From positions 124,001-188,000 of the forward strand of contig NZ_JABBGC010000004.1 of NCBI RefSeq assembly GCF_012927205.1: 64,000 bases of DNA, in the 5' to 3' direction. The notes beneath the pieces were generated by a model. That model did not search any database and had not been told where the DNA came from. It saw only the letters and a program-made list of their open reading frames with translations. Position numbers and translations under genes: made by a program. Below, piece after piece: positions 9,589 to 18,900 of this stretch. Numbering within the stretch: the stretch's first letter is position 1; every line of letters begins with the position of its first letter. This DNA comes from Chitinophaga fulva. GTDB taxonomy: Bacteria > Bacteroidota > Bacteroidia > Chitinophagales > Chitinophagaceae.

Positions 9589-10887
9589 TTCTTCTATCAG
9601 CTTCTGCACCTTGATATAATTGGGAGCCTGGGATGGTATTTTAAGTAACCAGTCCAGACATTCCTGCTTGTGTCCTTCCTTAAGATAGCTCAGTCCCATA
9701 TAAAAAGCGGCTTCATATTTAAGATCGTTGCTTTGCTGGTATACCTGTACCAGATCTGCCCTGGCCGGCTCCAGCTGGTTCAGGTCAACCTTGCTTACGC
9801 CGCGGTAATAGCGGGCGTAGAGGTTATTGGGATGTTGTTGCAGTACTTTGTCGAGGATGGCGATGGCATCGCTGAAATGGCCACGGTTGAATTTCTCGAT
9901 GGCTTCCCGCGGTAGCCGGAGGCTGTCAGTATCAGGCGTGAGCATTTCGGTGGAAGCAAACTGGCGGTAGATGTTTTTCCGCCAGGGGCTGATGTAGAGC
10001 ATGATGGCGACACCAGCGGCGAACAGGGCGATGAGTATGACGGTGTTACGGATAGGGGTGGGCGTGCTTTCTTTCGGTGCGAACCATGCGTTGCGGCGGG
10101 AAAACAGCAGATGCAGGATAGCATCGCGCGCAGGATCTTTACAGATGCGCTGTGCCAGCAGCCGGCGGAACAGCTCAAATCTTTTTACCTGCTGCTGAAG
10201 CGCAGCATCGGTTTTCAGGCGGGCTTCGAAAAGCTTTTTTTCTGCTTCGGGCATCTGGCCTGAGAGGAAACGATCGGCGGCTGCAAGGTCTTCTGCGGCC
10301 ATGCCACCGGATTTCAGCCGGGCATCGAGGTCTTTGAAGAGGGAGAGGTAGCAGGTTTGCCTGTTGGCAGGTAGTTCCTGTACCGGTATTTTAGTAGCAA
10401 CGGCAATGTCTTCCTGCAGGCAATCGGTGAGCGCCCAGCTCAGCAGTTCTTTACAGGAATCGTTGAGCTGGAGATATTGACCGTAAGCGAGCCTTCTTTT
10501 TTCGCCTTCCCTTAGTACATCTTCTATATCCATCATATCATCGCGGGTGAGGGCGGCGTTTTCTTCCGCTTCCAGGCCGGCGATGCGTTGTCCCCGCTTC
10601 TCCAGTTCACGCTCCCAGATACGTTTGCAGAGCAATTGCAGAAAGGGCTCAAAAGAGCTTACCTGCAACGGATGACGCCGTGCATAGTAGTAGATGTCCA
10701 TCAATGCTTCTTCAAAAATATGGGCTGCGTCTTTGACAGTGCCGCTCTTCTGCAGTATGAAACGCTTCTCTTTGGAGGCGAAACGCTGGTAGATATCATC
10801 AATTATTTCAGGGGTATGATGCAGCAAGCCCTCAATGTAGTCCTGGTCGTAGTGTATTTCAGGTGACATACCTATCGTTTTTGCCAT
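9577..10887 (-). CDS. Membrane-tethered sigma-70-like protein fused to TPR repeats
   Basis: A 436-aa composite protein. Residues about 25-75 look like sigma region 2 (DAAHIFEEALMDIYYYAR). Residues about 135-190 look like a sigma region 4 helical bundle (CKELLSWALTDCLQEDIAVATKI). Residues about 205-250 (DRFLSGQMPEAEKKLFEARL) resemble the helical N-terminus of anti-sigma proteins. A single membrane helix follows at 281-299 (TVILIALFAAGVAIMLYI), then two or three TPR units at about 328-430. The predicted topology puts the sigma-like part in the cytoplasm and the TPRs in the periplasm. It is divergent from a FecR-like gene, which supports a signalling role. Whether it binds RNA polymerase is unknown. 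An internal ATG at 10869 is an alternative start. Confidence 0.72.
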   Translation of the reverse strand: MAKTIGMSPEIHYDQDYIEGLLHHTPEIIDDIYQRFASKEKRFILQKSGTVKDAAHIFEEALMDIYYYARRHPLQVSSFEPFLQLLCKRIWERELEKRGQRIAGLEAEENAALTRDDMMDIEDVLREGEKRRLAYGQYLQLNDSCKELLSWALTDCLQEDIAVATKIPVQELPANRQTCYLSLFKDLDARLKSGGMAAEDLAAADRFLSGQMPEAEKKLFEARLKTDAALQQQVKRFELFRRLLAQRICKDPARDAILHLLFSRRNAWFAPKESTPTPIRNTVILIALFAAGVAIMLYISPWRKNIYRQFASTEMLTPDTDSLRLPREAIEKFNRGHFSDAIAILDKVLQQHPNNLYARYYRGVSKVDLNQLEPARADLVQVYQQSNDLKYEAAFYMGLSYLKEGHKQECLDWLLKIPSQAPNYIKVQKLIEELGG

Positions 10888-11011
10888 TTCTGTCTGTATT
10901 AAAAATATTAAACCTTCCCGAGGTGGCCTAATTATTTATTCTGTGCTCCGGCTTTTGTATCTTGCCGGCTATACCAGTTTTCCAGCCACAGGACAGTAAC
11001 TTTTTACACCT

Positions 11012-11941
11012 ATGCCAGCCATTGATGAGCTGATTATACGTTTTATCCAATCTCCGCACGATCCGGTGTTACAGGAGGCTATCGCGGCTTTTGTCGCTGA
11101 AAGCCCCGAGCAGGCGCGTTATGTGGAAAACAAGCTGGCAGCATGGCTGACAGCTTCGGGCACACCTGTTGTTGCCACCACTGCGGTGAAAACAACAGCA
11201 TTGCCGGCTTTCCTTTATACTGTCAAAACATGGGTGGCAGCTGCAGTGCTCATGGTGCTGGTGGCGGTACTGCTGTTGTGTTTCCGTCAGACAGCGCCGC
11301 CCCGCAAAATGTTTGCTCATGTCAACAATACCGGCCGGGTAGATTCATTACGTCTTCCGGGTGGTTATATCATACTGAACAAAAACGCGGCCATTTCGTT
11401 CGACAGCAGTGACCGGCAATCGGTTTATGCCGAGGTGTCAAAAGGAGATGTGTTTTTTGATCTCAACAGTAATACTTCGTGTACGGTGCTGGTTCCCGGA
11501 GATTACCGGCTGGAAACGGCTGCTGCGGCCTTTCATGTGCACGCGTCTGCCAAAGGGGCGAAAGTGTTCGTGACCCGTGGCAAAATCGGCATTTCGGGGA
11601 AAAGGCCGGACACCATGATGCTTACTGCCAGCATGCAGGGAATACTGGAACACCAGAAAGCGCCAGCCCGGAAAAAGCTGGCCAGCCAGGCCCCGCTGGC
11701 ATGGAAGACAAGGCAGCTGGCCTTCCGCAATGTGCCCGCAGCGGAAATACTGGATGCGGTTTGCAGTTTTTATGATATTCAGATCATGATCCCCCCTTCT
11801 GCAGAAAGCCGTTGTGCGAAAAAAATCACCATCAACCTGAACAAAAAAACGGAAAAAGAAACCATTGCATTGTTACAACAAAGCCTGTCGGCCCACCTGG
11901 TAAAAGACAGTGTGGACACTTATTACCTGACGCTTAAATAA
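11012..11941 (+). CDS. FecR-like anti-sigma/transducer protein
   Basis: 309-aa protein with FecR-family architecture. A short cytoplasmic helical domain (1-65) is followed by one membrane helix at about 71-91 (VKTWVAAAVLMVLVAVLLLCF). The periplasmic FecR beta domain begins about residue 105 (DSLRLPGGYIILNKNAAISF), and a DUF4974/STN-like C-terminal domain lies at about 235-305 (LAFRNVPAAEILDAVCSFYDIQI). FecR proteins pass a periplasmic signal to an ECF sigma factor. No ordinary ECF sigma gene is adjacent; the only sigma-like partner is the divergent sigma/TPR fusion 124 bp away, and no SusC gene is near. This suggests an unusual pair rather than a polysaccharide-locus regulator. Confidence 0.78.
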   Translation: MPAIDELIIRFIQSPHDPVLQEAIAAFVAESPEQARYVENKLAAWLTASGTPVVATTAVKTTALPAFLYTVKTWVAAAVLMVLVAVLLLCFRQTAPPRKMFAHVNNTGRVDSLRLPGGYIILNKNAAISFDSSDRQSVYAEVSKGDVFFDLNSNTSCTVLVPGDYRLETAAAAFHVHASAKGAKVFVTRGKIGISGKRPDTMMLTASMQGILEHQKAPARKKLASQAPLAWKTRQLAFRNVPAAEILDAVCSFYDIQIMIPPSAESRCAKKITINLNKKTEKETIALLQQSLSAHLVKDSVDTYYLTLK

Positions 11942-12036
11942 GGCAATAAACATCTATCCGGCGCCGGGAGGCCGGGCCGTTGTGGGGTGGGTTAAAGACT
12001 ATTGGAATGCGTACAGTACAGGGGGTTATGGTAGTG

Positions 12037-12501
12037 TTACAGGTTCAGTCCTGCGTGCAGGCGCAGAAGTACCTGTTTTAAGGAGGTGATGTCTTCTTCT
12101 CCTACGACTTCAACGTAGCTTGTTTCGATTTCTTTGATAGATTCAGAGGCTTCTATCAGCAGCATTTTCCCCATATCGGTGAGGAAGATAAGGCTGGCGC
12201 GATTGTCGGTGTCATGCTTGCGGGTGGCAATGTAGCCTTCTGCTTCCAGGTTTTTGACCACTTTGCTCATCGCTTGCTTGCTGATGCGGGCTTTTTTAGC
12301 CAGTTCATTGTTGATCGTGCCGGCATCATCGATGTTGATCAGCACCACCATGTCGCCGGGGCGGAAGTTTTTGTAACCCCGTTCCAGCAGCTTTTCTGTC
12401 AGGCGCTGATCGAGGTCTTTTTTCACGAGGCTGAGCAGACGGCCCAGGCTGGACTTCCTCCGGGCCAGGGATGCCTCGTATCTTTCTTCTGTTGTACTCA
12501 T
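12037..12501 (-). CDS. MarR-family transcriptional regulator
   Basis: Winged-helix regulator of about 154 aa. I start it at the ATG at 12501 (MSTTEERYEASLARR) because the 16 residues upstream in the frame are not family-like. The HTH is in INNELAKKARISKQAMSKVVKNLEAEGYI and the wing in RKHDTDNRASLIFLTDMGK. Its gene is last in a minus-strand run after mannonate dehydratase, with a 14-bp-stem hairpin 33 bp upstream. No obvious effector enzyme is next to it, so the target is unknown. It is convergent with the FecR-like gene. Confidence 0.85.
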   Translation of the reverse strand: MSTTEERYEASLARRKSSLGRLLSLVKKDLDQRLTEKLLERGYKNFRPGDMVVLINIDDAGTINNELAKKARISKQAMSKVVKNLEAEGYIATRKHDTDNRASLIFLTDMGKMLLIEASESIKEIETSYVEVVGEEDITSLKQVLLRLHAGLNL

Positions 12502-12533
12502 AAATACTGTAGGTAGGTTTGGTATGTCGAAAC

Positions 12534-12566
12534 AACGAAGGGCTGACATGGAGTCAACCCTTCGTT
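12534..12566 (-). promoter_or_regulatory. Hairpin in the uxuA-marR interval
   Basis: AACGAAGGGCTGAC (12534-12547) pairs with GTCAACCCTTCGTT (12553-12566), 14 positions with one mismatch and a 5-base loop. No T run follows on the minus strand, so it may be a weak terminator for the uxuA transcript, a leader structure of the MarR mRNA, or a MarR operator. The interval 12567-12729 holds nothing else that I can identify. Confidence 0.45.
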
Positions 12567-12729
12567 CAATATGATTATGGTAAAGAACAGTGCTGTTTGT
12601 ACACGTAATCAGCCATTACGGTATTGTCTCAAATATGCTTTCTGCTCTGGCGTAGCATCTCAGTCCGACGATGGTATTGCTTATCCCCACCCTTACTCTT
12701 TGTGCAGACCTGATGCTGGTAGATGTCAG

Positions 12730-13905
12730 TCAATCAGAGCCTAAAGCCCCCGCTATGCCCATTTCCAGGCCTCTCAGCTCTGCCAGTCCGCGCAGGCGGC
12801 CGATAGCGCTGTAACCCGGATTGGTTTTCTTCTGCAGGTCGTCCAGCATCTGATGCCCATGGTCCGGCCGCATTGGAATGGAAACATTGCGGCGTTTCAT
12901 GGTGAGCAGGATGTTTTTCACCACGGCAAACATATCTACGTCGCCTTCGAGGTGATTGGCTTCGTGGAAGTTGCCCTGTGCATCACGTTGTGTGCTGCGC
13001 AGATGGATGAAGTGGATATGATCGCCCAGTCGTTCGATCATGCCGGGCAGATCGTTATCGGCACGCACACCATAGGAACCGGTGCAGAAACACAGCCCGT
13101 TGGAAGTGTATGGAGCAGCGATCAGCAGCTCTTTAGCATCCTGTTCGGTGCTCACGATACGGGGCAACCCAAAAATCGGGAACGGAGGATCATCCGGATG
13201 GATGGCCAGTTTCACGCCCACCTCTTCGGCTACCGGTGCTATCTGTTGCAGGAAATAGAACAGGTGCAGCTTCAGTTGGGTGGCGTCAATACCTTTGTAT
13301 TTGTCGAGTGCCGCCTGGAACAGTTCCAGGGTGAAGCTCTCTTCAGAGCCGGGCAGACCGGCAATAATATTTTTCTGTAACAGCTGTTTGGACTCGTCGG
13401 TCATGCTGTCGAAATGTTCTTTCGCGCGGGAGACCTCCTCCAGGGTATAATCTTTTTCTGCGTCAGGACGTTTCAGCATGAACAGGTCGAACGCCAGGAA
13501 AGCTGCTTTTTCAAAACGCAGTGCTTTGGAACCATCGGCCACTTCGTAACTCAGGTCGGTACGGGTCCAGTCCAGCACCGGCATAAAATTGTAAGTCACT
13601 ACGTGGATACCGGCAGCAGCGAGGTTACGGATAGATTGCTGGTAATTGGCAATATATTCGCGGAAATTACCGCTCTGCGTTTTAATATCTTCATGAACAG
13701 GGATGCTCTCTACTACAGACCAGGTAAGGCCTGCGGCTTCGATCTCCGATTTACGCTTTAAAATTTCTTCAGTCGTCCACACTACTCCATTGGGTACATG
13801 GTGCAATGCTGTTACGATACCCGTAGCACCGGCCTGTTTTATATCAGACAGGCTAACCGGATCATTGGGCCCGAACCATCGCCATGTCTGTTCCATTCTC
13901 AGCAT
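12730..13905 (-). CDS. uxuA: Mannonate dehydratase
   Basis: UxuA dehydrates D-mannonate to 2-keto-3-deoxy-D-gluconate in hexuronate (glucuronate) catabolism in the cytosol. The 391-aa protein has the family TIM-barrel start ([19 protein letters not shown]), [11 protein letters not shown], the metal-ligand region [28 protein letters not shown] and the C-terminal RPDHGHQML. It lies downstream of the glycerate kinase on the same strand with 114 bp between. No uxaC or uxuB is visible, so the rest of the pathway must be elsewhere. Uronic acids released by the nearby lyase could feed this enzyme, which is inference. Confidence 0.95.
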   Translation of the reverse strand: MLRMEQTWRWFGPNDPVSLSDIKQAGATGIVTALHHVPNGVVWTTEEILKRKSEIEAAGLTWSVVESIPVHEDIKTQSGNFREYIANYQQSIRNLAAAGIHVVTYNFMPVLDWTRTDLSYEVADGSKALRFEKAAFLAFDLFMLKRPDAEKDYTLEEVSRAKEHFDSMTDESKQLLQKNIIAGLPGSEESFTLELFQAALDKYKGIDATQLKLHLFYFLQQIAPVAEEVGVKLAIHPDDPPFPIFGLPRIVSTEQDAKELLIAAPYTSNGLCFCTGSYGVRADNDLPGMIERLGDHIHFIHLRSTQRDAQGNFHEANHLEGDVDMFAVVKNILLTMKRRNVSIPMRPDHGHQMLDDLQKKTNPGYSAIGRLRGLAELRGLEMGIAGALGSD

Positions 13906-14019
13906 AATGCAATATTAGTTTTAGTAAAATCCAGAACTTGTGAATCAAACCCCAAAAATAGAATCTATCAGCAGATAATCAAAGTTTAAATAACAAAAGC
14001 TGTGTGCTTATTGCTGTGT

Positions 14020-15297
14020 TTAAGTGATCAACACGATCATGAGGTCCATCACGTTGGTTTGTGTAGGCCCTGTAATCAGTAACCCGCCTGCTTTTGAGAA
14101 GAATGTCCATGCATCCTGCTGTTGCAGAAAATCTTGCGCATCGAGTTGCAGGGCAGCGGCCAGCTCCAGCGTATGGTTGTCGACGATGGCGCCGGCAGCA
14201 TTAGTCGGCCCGTCGGTACCATCAGTACCGGCACTGAGCAGGGTGATGCCTTCATGTCCTGCCAGTGCAATAGCTGCGGCCAATGCCAGCTGTTGATTAC
14301 GGCCGCCTTTACCTTTACCGGTTACCTGTACGGTGGTTTCCCCGCCTGCGAGCAAACAACCCGGGCGTGGACCCTGCCAGTTGATGGCGGCTGCTGCCAG
14401 CATGGCGGCTACCGTATGGGCGTCGCCGGTAGTGTCGGCGGCCAGCACCTGTGGATGGTATCCCAGGCTGCGGGCTTTATCCGCCGCGGCTTGCAGGGCA
14501 ATATGATTGGTGCCGGCAAAATAGTGATGTACCTGCTTAAAAAAAGGACTGCCTGCCTTAGGCGTATCCGGGATAACACCGGCCATACCATTGTCAAGGT
14601 AACGGCGTAAGGCAGGCGGCAGTTGAGCCAGTAACCGGTACTTCTCCAGGATGGCCATGGTATCGGCAAAAGTGGAGGGGTCGGGTACTGCCGGCCCGGA
14701 GCCGATCACACTCAGATCATCGCCCACCACATCACTCAGTACAAGGGCACATAACGTGGCCGGGTATATGTTTTGTGCCAGCCATCCGCCCTTTATTTTA
14801 GAGAGATGCTTACGCACGATGTTCATTTCGTGAATGCCGGCGCCACTGTTCAGCAGCAGGGTAAACAGCTGCTGTACGTCTTCCAGTGAACTGCCTTCCG
14901 GCACATCGGCCAGCAAGGCAGAAGCTCCGCCAGACAGCAGCAGTATCACCAGGTCGTGCGCTTCGGCTGTAGCAGCTATTTCCAGGAACCGCCGGGAAGC
15001 TTCCAGGCTGTATTTGTCCGGCACGGGATGACCGGCCTCCAATAGCGTAAGCTGTTGCAACGGCAAGCCATGCCCGTGTTTGGTGACGATCAGGCCCTCA
15101 GGGCGCATATGTCCTTCCAGCACTTTCTCCAGCTCCTGCGCCATAGCGGCCGATGCCTTACCTGCGCCCAGCACGATCAGCCGCCCCTGTGGGGGCAAAA
15201 CATAATCATCTCCCGAAATAACAAGGGTGGAAGGGGCTTTTATCTGCACATGACGGCGTATCAGCTGAACAGGATGTACAGCAGATACCGCATGCAT
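14020..15297 (-). CDS. Glycerate 2-kinase (DUF4147/MOFRL family)
   Basis: ATP-dependent glycerate kinase, older annotation hydroxypyruvate reductase TtuD, which makes 2-phosphoglycerate. Landmarks are VLGAGKASAAMAQ near residue 44, LLSGGASALL near 120, LSDVVGDDLSVIGSGP near 190, and the C-terminal MOFRL part CLLAGGETTVQV and LSAGTDGTDGPTNAAGA. The first usable ATG (15297) falls inside the conserved N-terminal helix: the upstream in-frame codons read GDIQTIF, as expected for the family, but contain no ATG, GTG or TTG before the stop shared with the Spy-like gene. Translation may start at a rare ATT/ATC, or the protein is shortened. It is probably cotranscribed with the Spy-like gene and uxuA. 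Confidence 0.9.
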   Translation of the reverse strand: MHAVSAVHPVQLIRRHVQIKAPSTLVISGDDYVLPPQGRLIVLGAGKASAAMAQELEKVLEGHMRPEGLIVTKHGHGLPLQQLTLLEAGHPVPDKYSLEASRRFLEIAATAEAHDLVILLLSGGASALLADVPEGSSLEDVQQLFTLLLNSGAGIHEMNIVRKHLSKIKGGWLAQNIYPATLCALVLSDVVGDDLSVIGSGPAVPDPSTFADTMAILEKYRLLAQLPPALRRYLDNGMAGVIPDTPKAGSPFFKQVHHYFAGTNHIALQAAADKARSLGYHPQVLAADTTGDAHTVAAMLAAAAINWQGPRPGCLLAGGETTVQVTGKGKGGRNQQLALAAAIALAGHEGITLLSAGTDGTDGPTNAAGAIVDNHTLELAAALQLDAQDFLQQQDAWTFFSKAGGLLITGPTQTNVMDLMIVLIT

Positions 15298-15345
15298 AAA
15301 GATCGTTTGTATGTCGCCGGTAGCTGAAATGATAATACCTTTTGG

Positions 15346-15777
15346 TTATGGACGCGTAGCCTGTTTACGTTGTCTTTTCTTTTCCATCTTTTCTTCCAGA
15401 TGCTCTTTTTTGCTCATTTCCCAGTCGTTCCATTTTTTATATTGCGCTGCAGAGAGCACGTTTTTGAAACGCTGGCTGCGTTCTGATTCCAGCGCTTTGA
15501 ACTGTTGCATCCGGTCTTTTTTGGTAAGTGCGGTATTGGCGCGGATAGCGTCCATACGACGGATAATGTCGGTATTGATGGTGTAGATCTGCTGGTACTG
15601 GTCCCGGTTCAGGCCTACCTTTCTGGATATTTTGTCGCTGATCTTATCGGCCCTGCCTTCTACCCCCCAGCGCCCACTGTTGTTGGTGCTGTCCTGGGTT
15701 TGTGCAGCGGTGGTCAGCCGGATGCCTGTCAACAGGCAACACAGGAGCAGTACCGTGGGAAGCGAAAATATCTTCAT
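15346..15777 (-). CDS. Spy/CpxP-like periplasmic helical protein
   Basis: Small exported protein of about 143 aa. The start is the ATG at 15777 (MKIFSLPTVLLLCCLLTGIRLTTAAQ), which begins a clear signal peptide. The mature part is highly charged and helical (LNRDQYQQIYTINTDIIRRMDAIRAN, SERSQRFKNVLSAAQYKKWNDWE) with the LTxxQ-like spacing of the LTXXQ/Spy family, and a basic tail. Such proteins act as periplasmic chaperones or envelope-stress sensors in other bacteria; that role is not shown here. It is the first gene of the minus-strand group at 12.7-15.8 kb. Confidence 0.65.
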   Translation of the reverse strand: MKIFSLPTVLLLCCLLTGIRLTTAAQTQDSTNNSGRWGVEGRADKISDKISRKVGLNRDQYQQIYTINTDIIRRMDAIRANTALTKKDRMQQFKALESERSQRFKNVLSAAQYKKWNDWEMSKKEHLEEKMEKKRQRKQATRP

Positions 15778-15972
15778 AGTCAGCAATTATTATATGAAAT
15801 TTAGACAAACTTAATGGGTAAACCCTTGTCAAATTATCCCTTTTTCGTGTTAATGCAAAAACTATTCATCGCTACCACTCATAAAAAAAAGCAATAATTA
15901 CTAACACCCCGGTCAATCATTTATTACATTTAAGACCAGCAACTGAAAATCTGAATCGTAAAAAAACCGAAC

Positions 15973-18900
15973 ATGAAAAGAGCTTTTGAGAAACCCGGGA
16001 GGGCACTGCTTTCCTGTGGCGTCGCCTATGCCCTGAACCGGCACCGCAGTAAGCTGTTGGTGTTCTCGCTACTGTTGGCAGGCTCCTATGCCCATGCACA
16101 GGAAACCTTTCCGGTGAACGGAATTGCGGACCCTAAAGACAGGTGTTTCGCTTTCACCCACGCTACCATCGTTAAAGATGCGCAGACAACCCTCCCCAAC
16201 GCTACGCTGGTGATCCGTGACGGCAAAATCATCGATGCCGGTCCCGCCGCTGCCATCCCTAAAGACGCAGTGGTGGTGGATTGTAAAGGAAAGTACATCT
16301 ATCCTTCTTTTGTAGACATCTTCAGCAGCTACGGCCAGGCTGAAGTAAAACGTATTAGCGGTGGCTGGAACGCGCCACCACAGTTCCTTTCCAACACAAA
16401 AGGCGCTTATGGCTGGAACCAGGCTATCAGGAGCGAAATAAACGCAGTAGACCAGTTCAGCACTGATGAGACCAAAGCCGCTACCCTGCGGGAAGCTGGC
16501 TTCGGCACGGTAGCTACCCAGCAGATGGACGGCGTGGCCCGCGGTACCGCCGCGCTGGTGACCCTCGCAGGCGACAAGGAAAACAAAGTGATCGTCCGCG
16601 AAAAAGTAGCTGCCGGGTACTCCTTCGACAAAGGCAGCTCCACCCAGAACTATCCCAATTCACAAATGGGATATATCGCCCTGCTGCGCCAGACTTTCCT
16701 CGATGCGCAATGGTACAAATCACAACCTGCCAAAGAAGGCGTGAACCTCAGCCTCCAGGCCTGGAACGCCAATCAGCAGCTGCCCCAGATCTTTGAAGTA
16801 AAAGATAAATGGGATGCCCTGCGGGCAGATAAAATAGGGGATGAATTTGGTGTACAATACATCATCAAAGCCGGTGGCAACGAATACCAGCGTATCTCCG
16901 AAATCGCCGCTACCAAAGCCACTTTTATCCTGCCGCTTAATTTCCCCGGCGCGATCGATGTGGAAGATCCCAACGACACCCGCTTTGTATCACTGTCAGA
17001 GATGAAACACTGGGAGATGGCGCCCTCACAGCCAGCCGCTTTTGAAAAAGCCAATATCCCGTTCTGTCTTACCGCAGCTGATCTGAAAGATTTGAAATCA
17101 TTCCTGGGCAGTGTACGTAAAGCCATCGAATATGGCCTGACCGAACAAAAAGCGCTCGACGCCCTCACCAAAACACCCGCCACCACCCTGAAAGTGTATG
17201 ATAAAGTAGGCAGCCTCGAAGCAGGTAAACTGGCCAACTTCCTCATCACTTCCGGTCCGGTGTTCAAAGAAAATACCCTCATCCTGCAGAACTGGGTACA
17301 GGGCAACCGCTATGTCGTTAAACAAGACGGATGGAACGATATCCGTGGCATCTATACGGTTACCCTCTCTCCGGGCAGCAGCATCACTTTGGATGTAAAA
17401 GGTACTGCCTCCGCACCTTTGGTGGCCGTATTGCAGAAAGATACCATCCCCGGCCGTATCGATATCAATGGTAAGTTAGTAACCCTGTCTTTACCACTCG
17501 TCAAAAATGGCCGCAGCAGCGTAAGGCTCAGTGGCCTGATCGGTGAAAGCGGCTGGTCCGGCACCGGTGTAGACACCAGCGGCGCCACCGTAAGATGGAA
17601 TGCTGTATTTGCCCGTACCGCACCTGCCAAAAGCGATTCTGCCAGGAAAGGCACTCCTGTGGAGATGGGACCGTTGTATTATCCGTTTAGTGGTTACGGT
17701 TGGGATAAACTGCCGCAACAACAGGATATCCTCATTAAAAATGCCACGGTATGGACCAACGAGAAAGATGGCAAACTGGAAAACACCGATGTACTGGTAC
17801 GCGGCGGCAAAATCGCGCAGATCGGCAAAGGCCTGTCAGCCGGTAATGCCCGTGTGATAGACGGTACCGGCAAACACCTCTCTGCCGGCATCATCGATGA
17901 GCACTCCCACATCGCTATCTCCAACGGCGTGAATGAGTCTTCTCAGGCCGTTACTGCTGAAGTACGCATCGGCGATGTGCTCAATCCTGACGATGTGAAC
18001 ATCTACCGTCAGTTGAGCGGCGGCGTTACCGCCTCCCATCTGCTGCATGGCAGCGCCAACCCTATCGGTGGCCAGTCACAGCTCATTAAACTGCGCTGGG
18101 GCCAGGATGCAGAAGGACTGAAAGTAACCAACTGGGACCCCTTCATCAAATTTGCACTGGGTGAAAACGTGAAACAATCCAACTGGGGCGAACGTAATAC
18201 CGTCCGTTTCCCGCAAACCAGAATGGGTGTGGAACAGGTATATGTAGATGCGTTTACCCGTGCCCGTGACTACGAAAAGCAAGGCGCCGGCAAACGCCGT
18301 GACCTGGAGCTGGACGCACTCTCAGAAATCCTCAACGCCAAACGTTTCATCACCTGTCACTCTTATGTACAAAGCGAAATCAATATGCTGATGCATGTAG
18401 CGGACAGCTTCCATTTCCGTGTCAACACTTTCACCCATATCCTCGAAGGATATAAAGTGGCGGATAAAATGAAAGCACATGGCGCTGGTGCCGGCACTTT
18501 CGCCGACTGGTGGGCATACAAAATGGAAGTACAGGATGCTATCCCTTACAACGCTGCTATTATGCATAAAGTGGGCGTAGTAACGGCCATCAACTCCGAT
18601 GATGCTGAAATGGCCCGCCGCCTGAACCAGGAAGCCGGCAAAATCGTGAAATATGGTGGTGTTCCGGAAGAAGATGCGCTGAAAATGGTGACGCTCAACC
18701 CTGCACGCCTGCTTCATGTGGATAACCGCACGGGCAGCATCAAAGTAGGCAAAGACGCCGACCTGGTGCTGTGGAGCGACAATCCGCTGAGCATCTACGC
18801 CAAAGCAGAAAAAACAATTGTAGACGGTATCGTGGAGTTTGACCGCGACTATGACCTGCAGCTGCGTCAACGCATTGCTGCCGAGCGTAACCGCCTCGTA

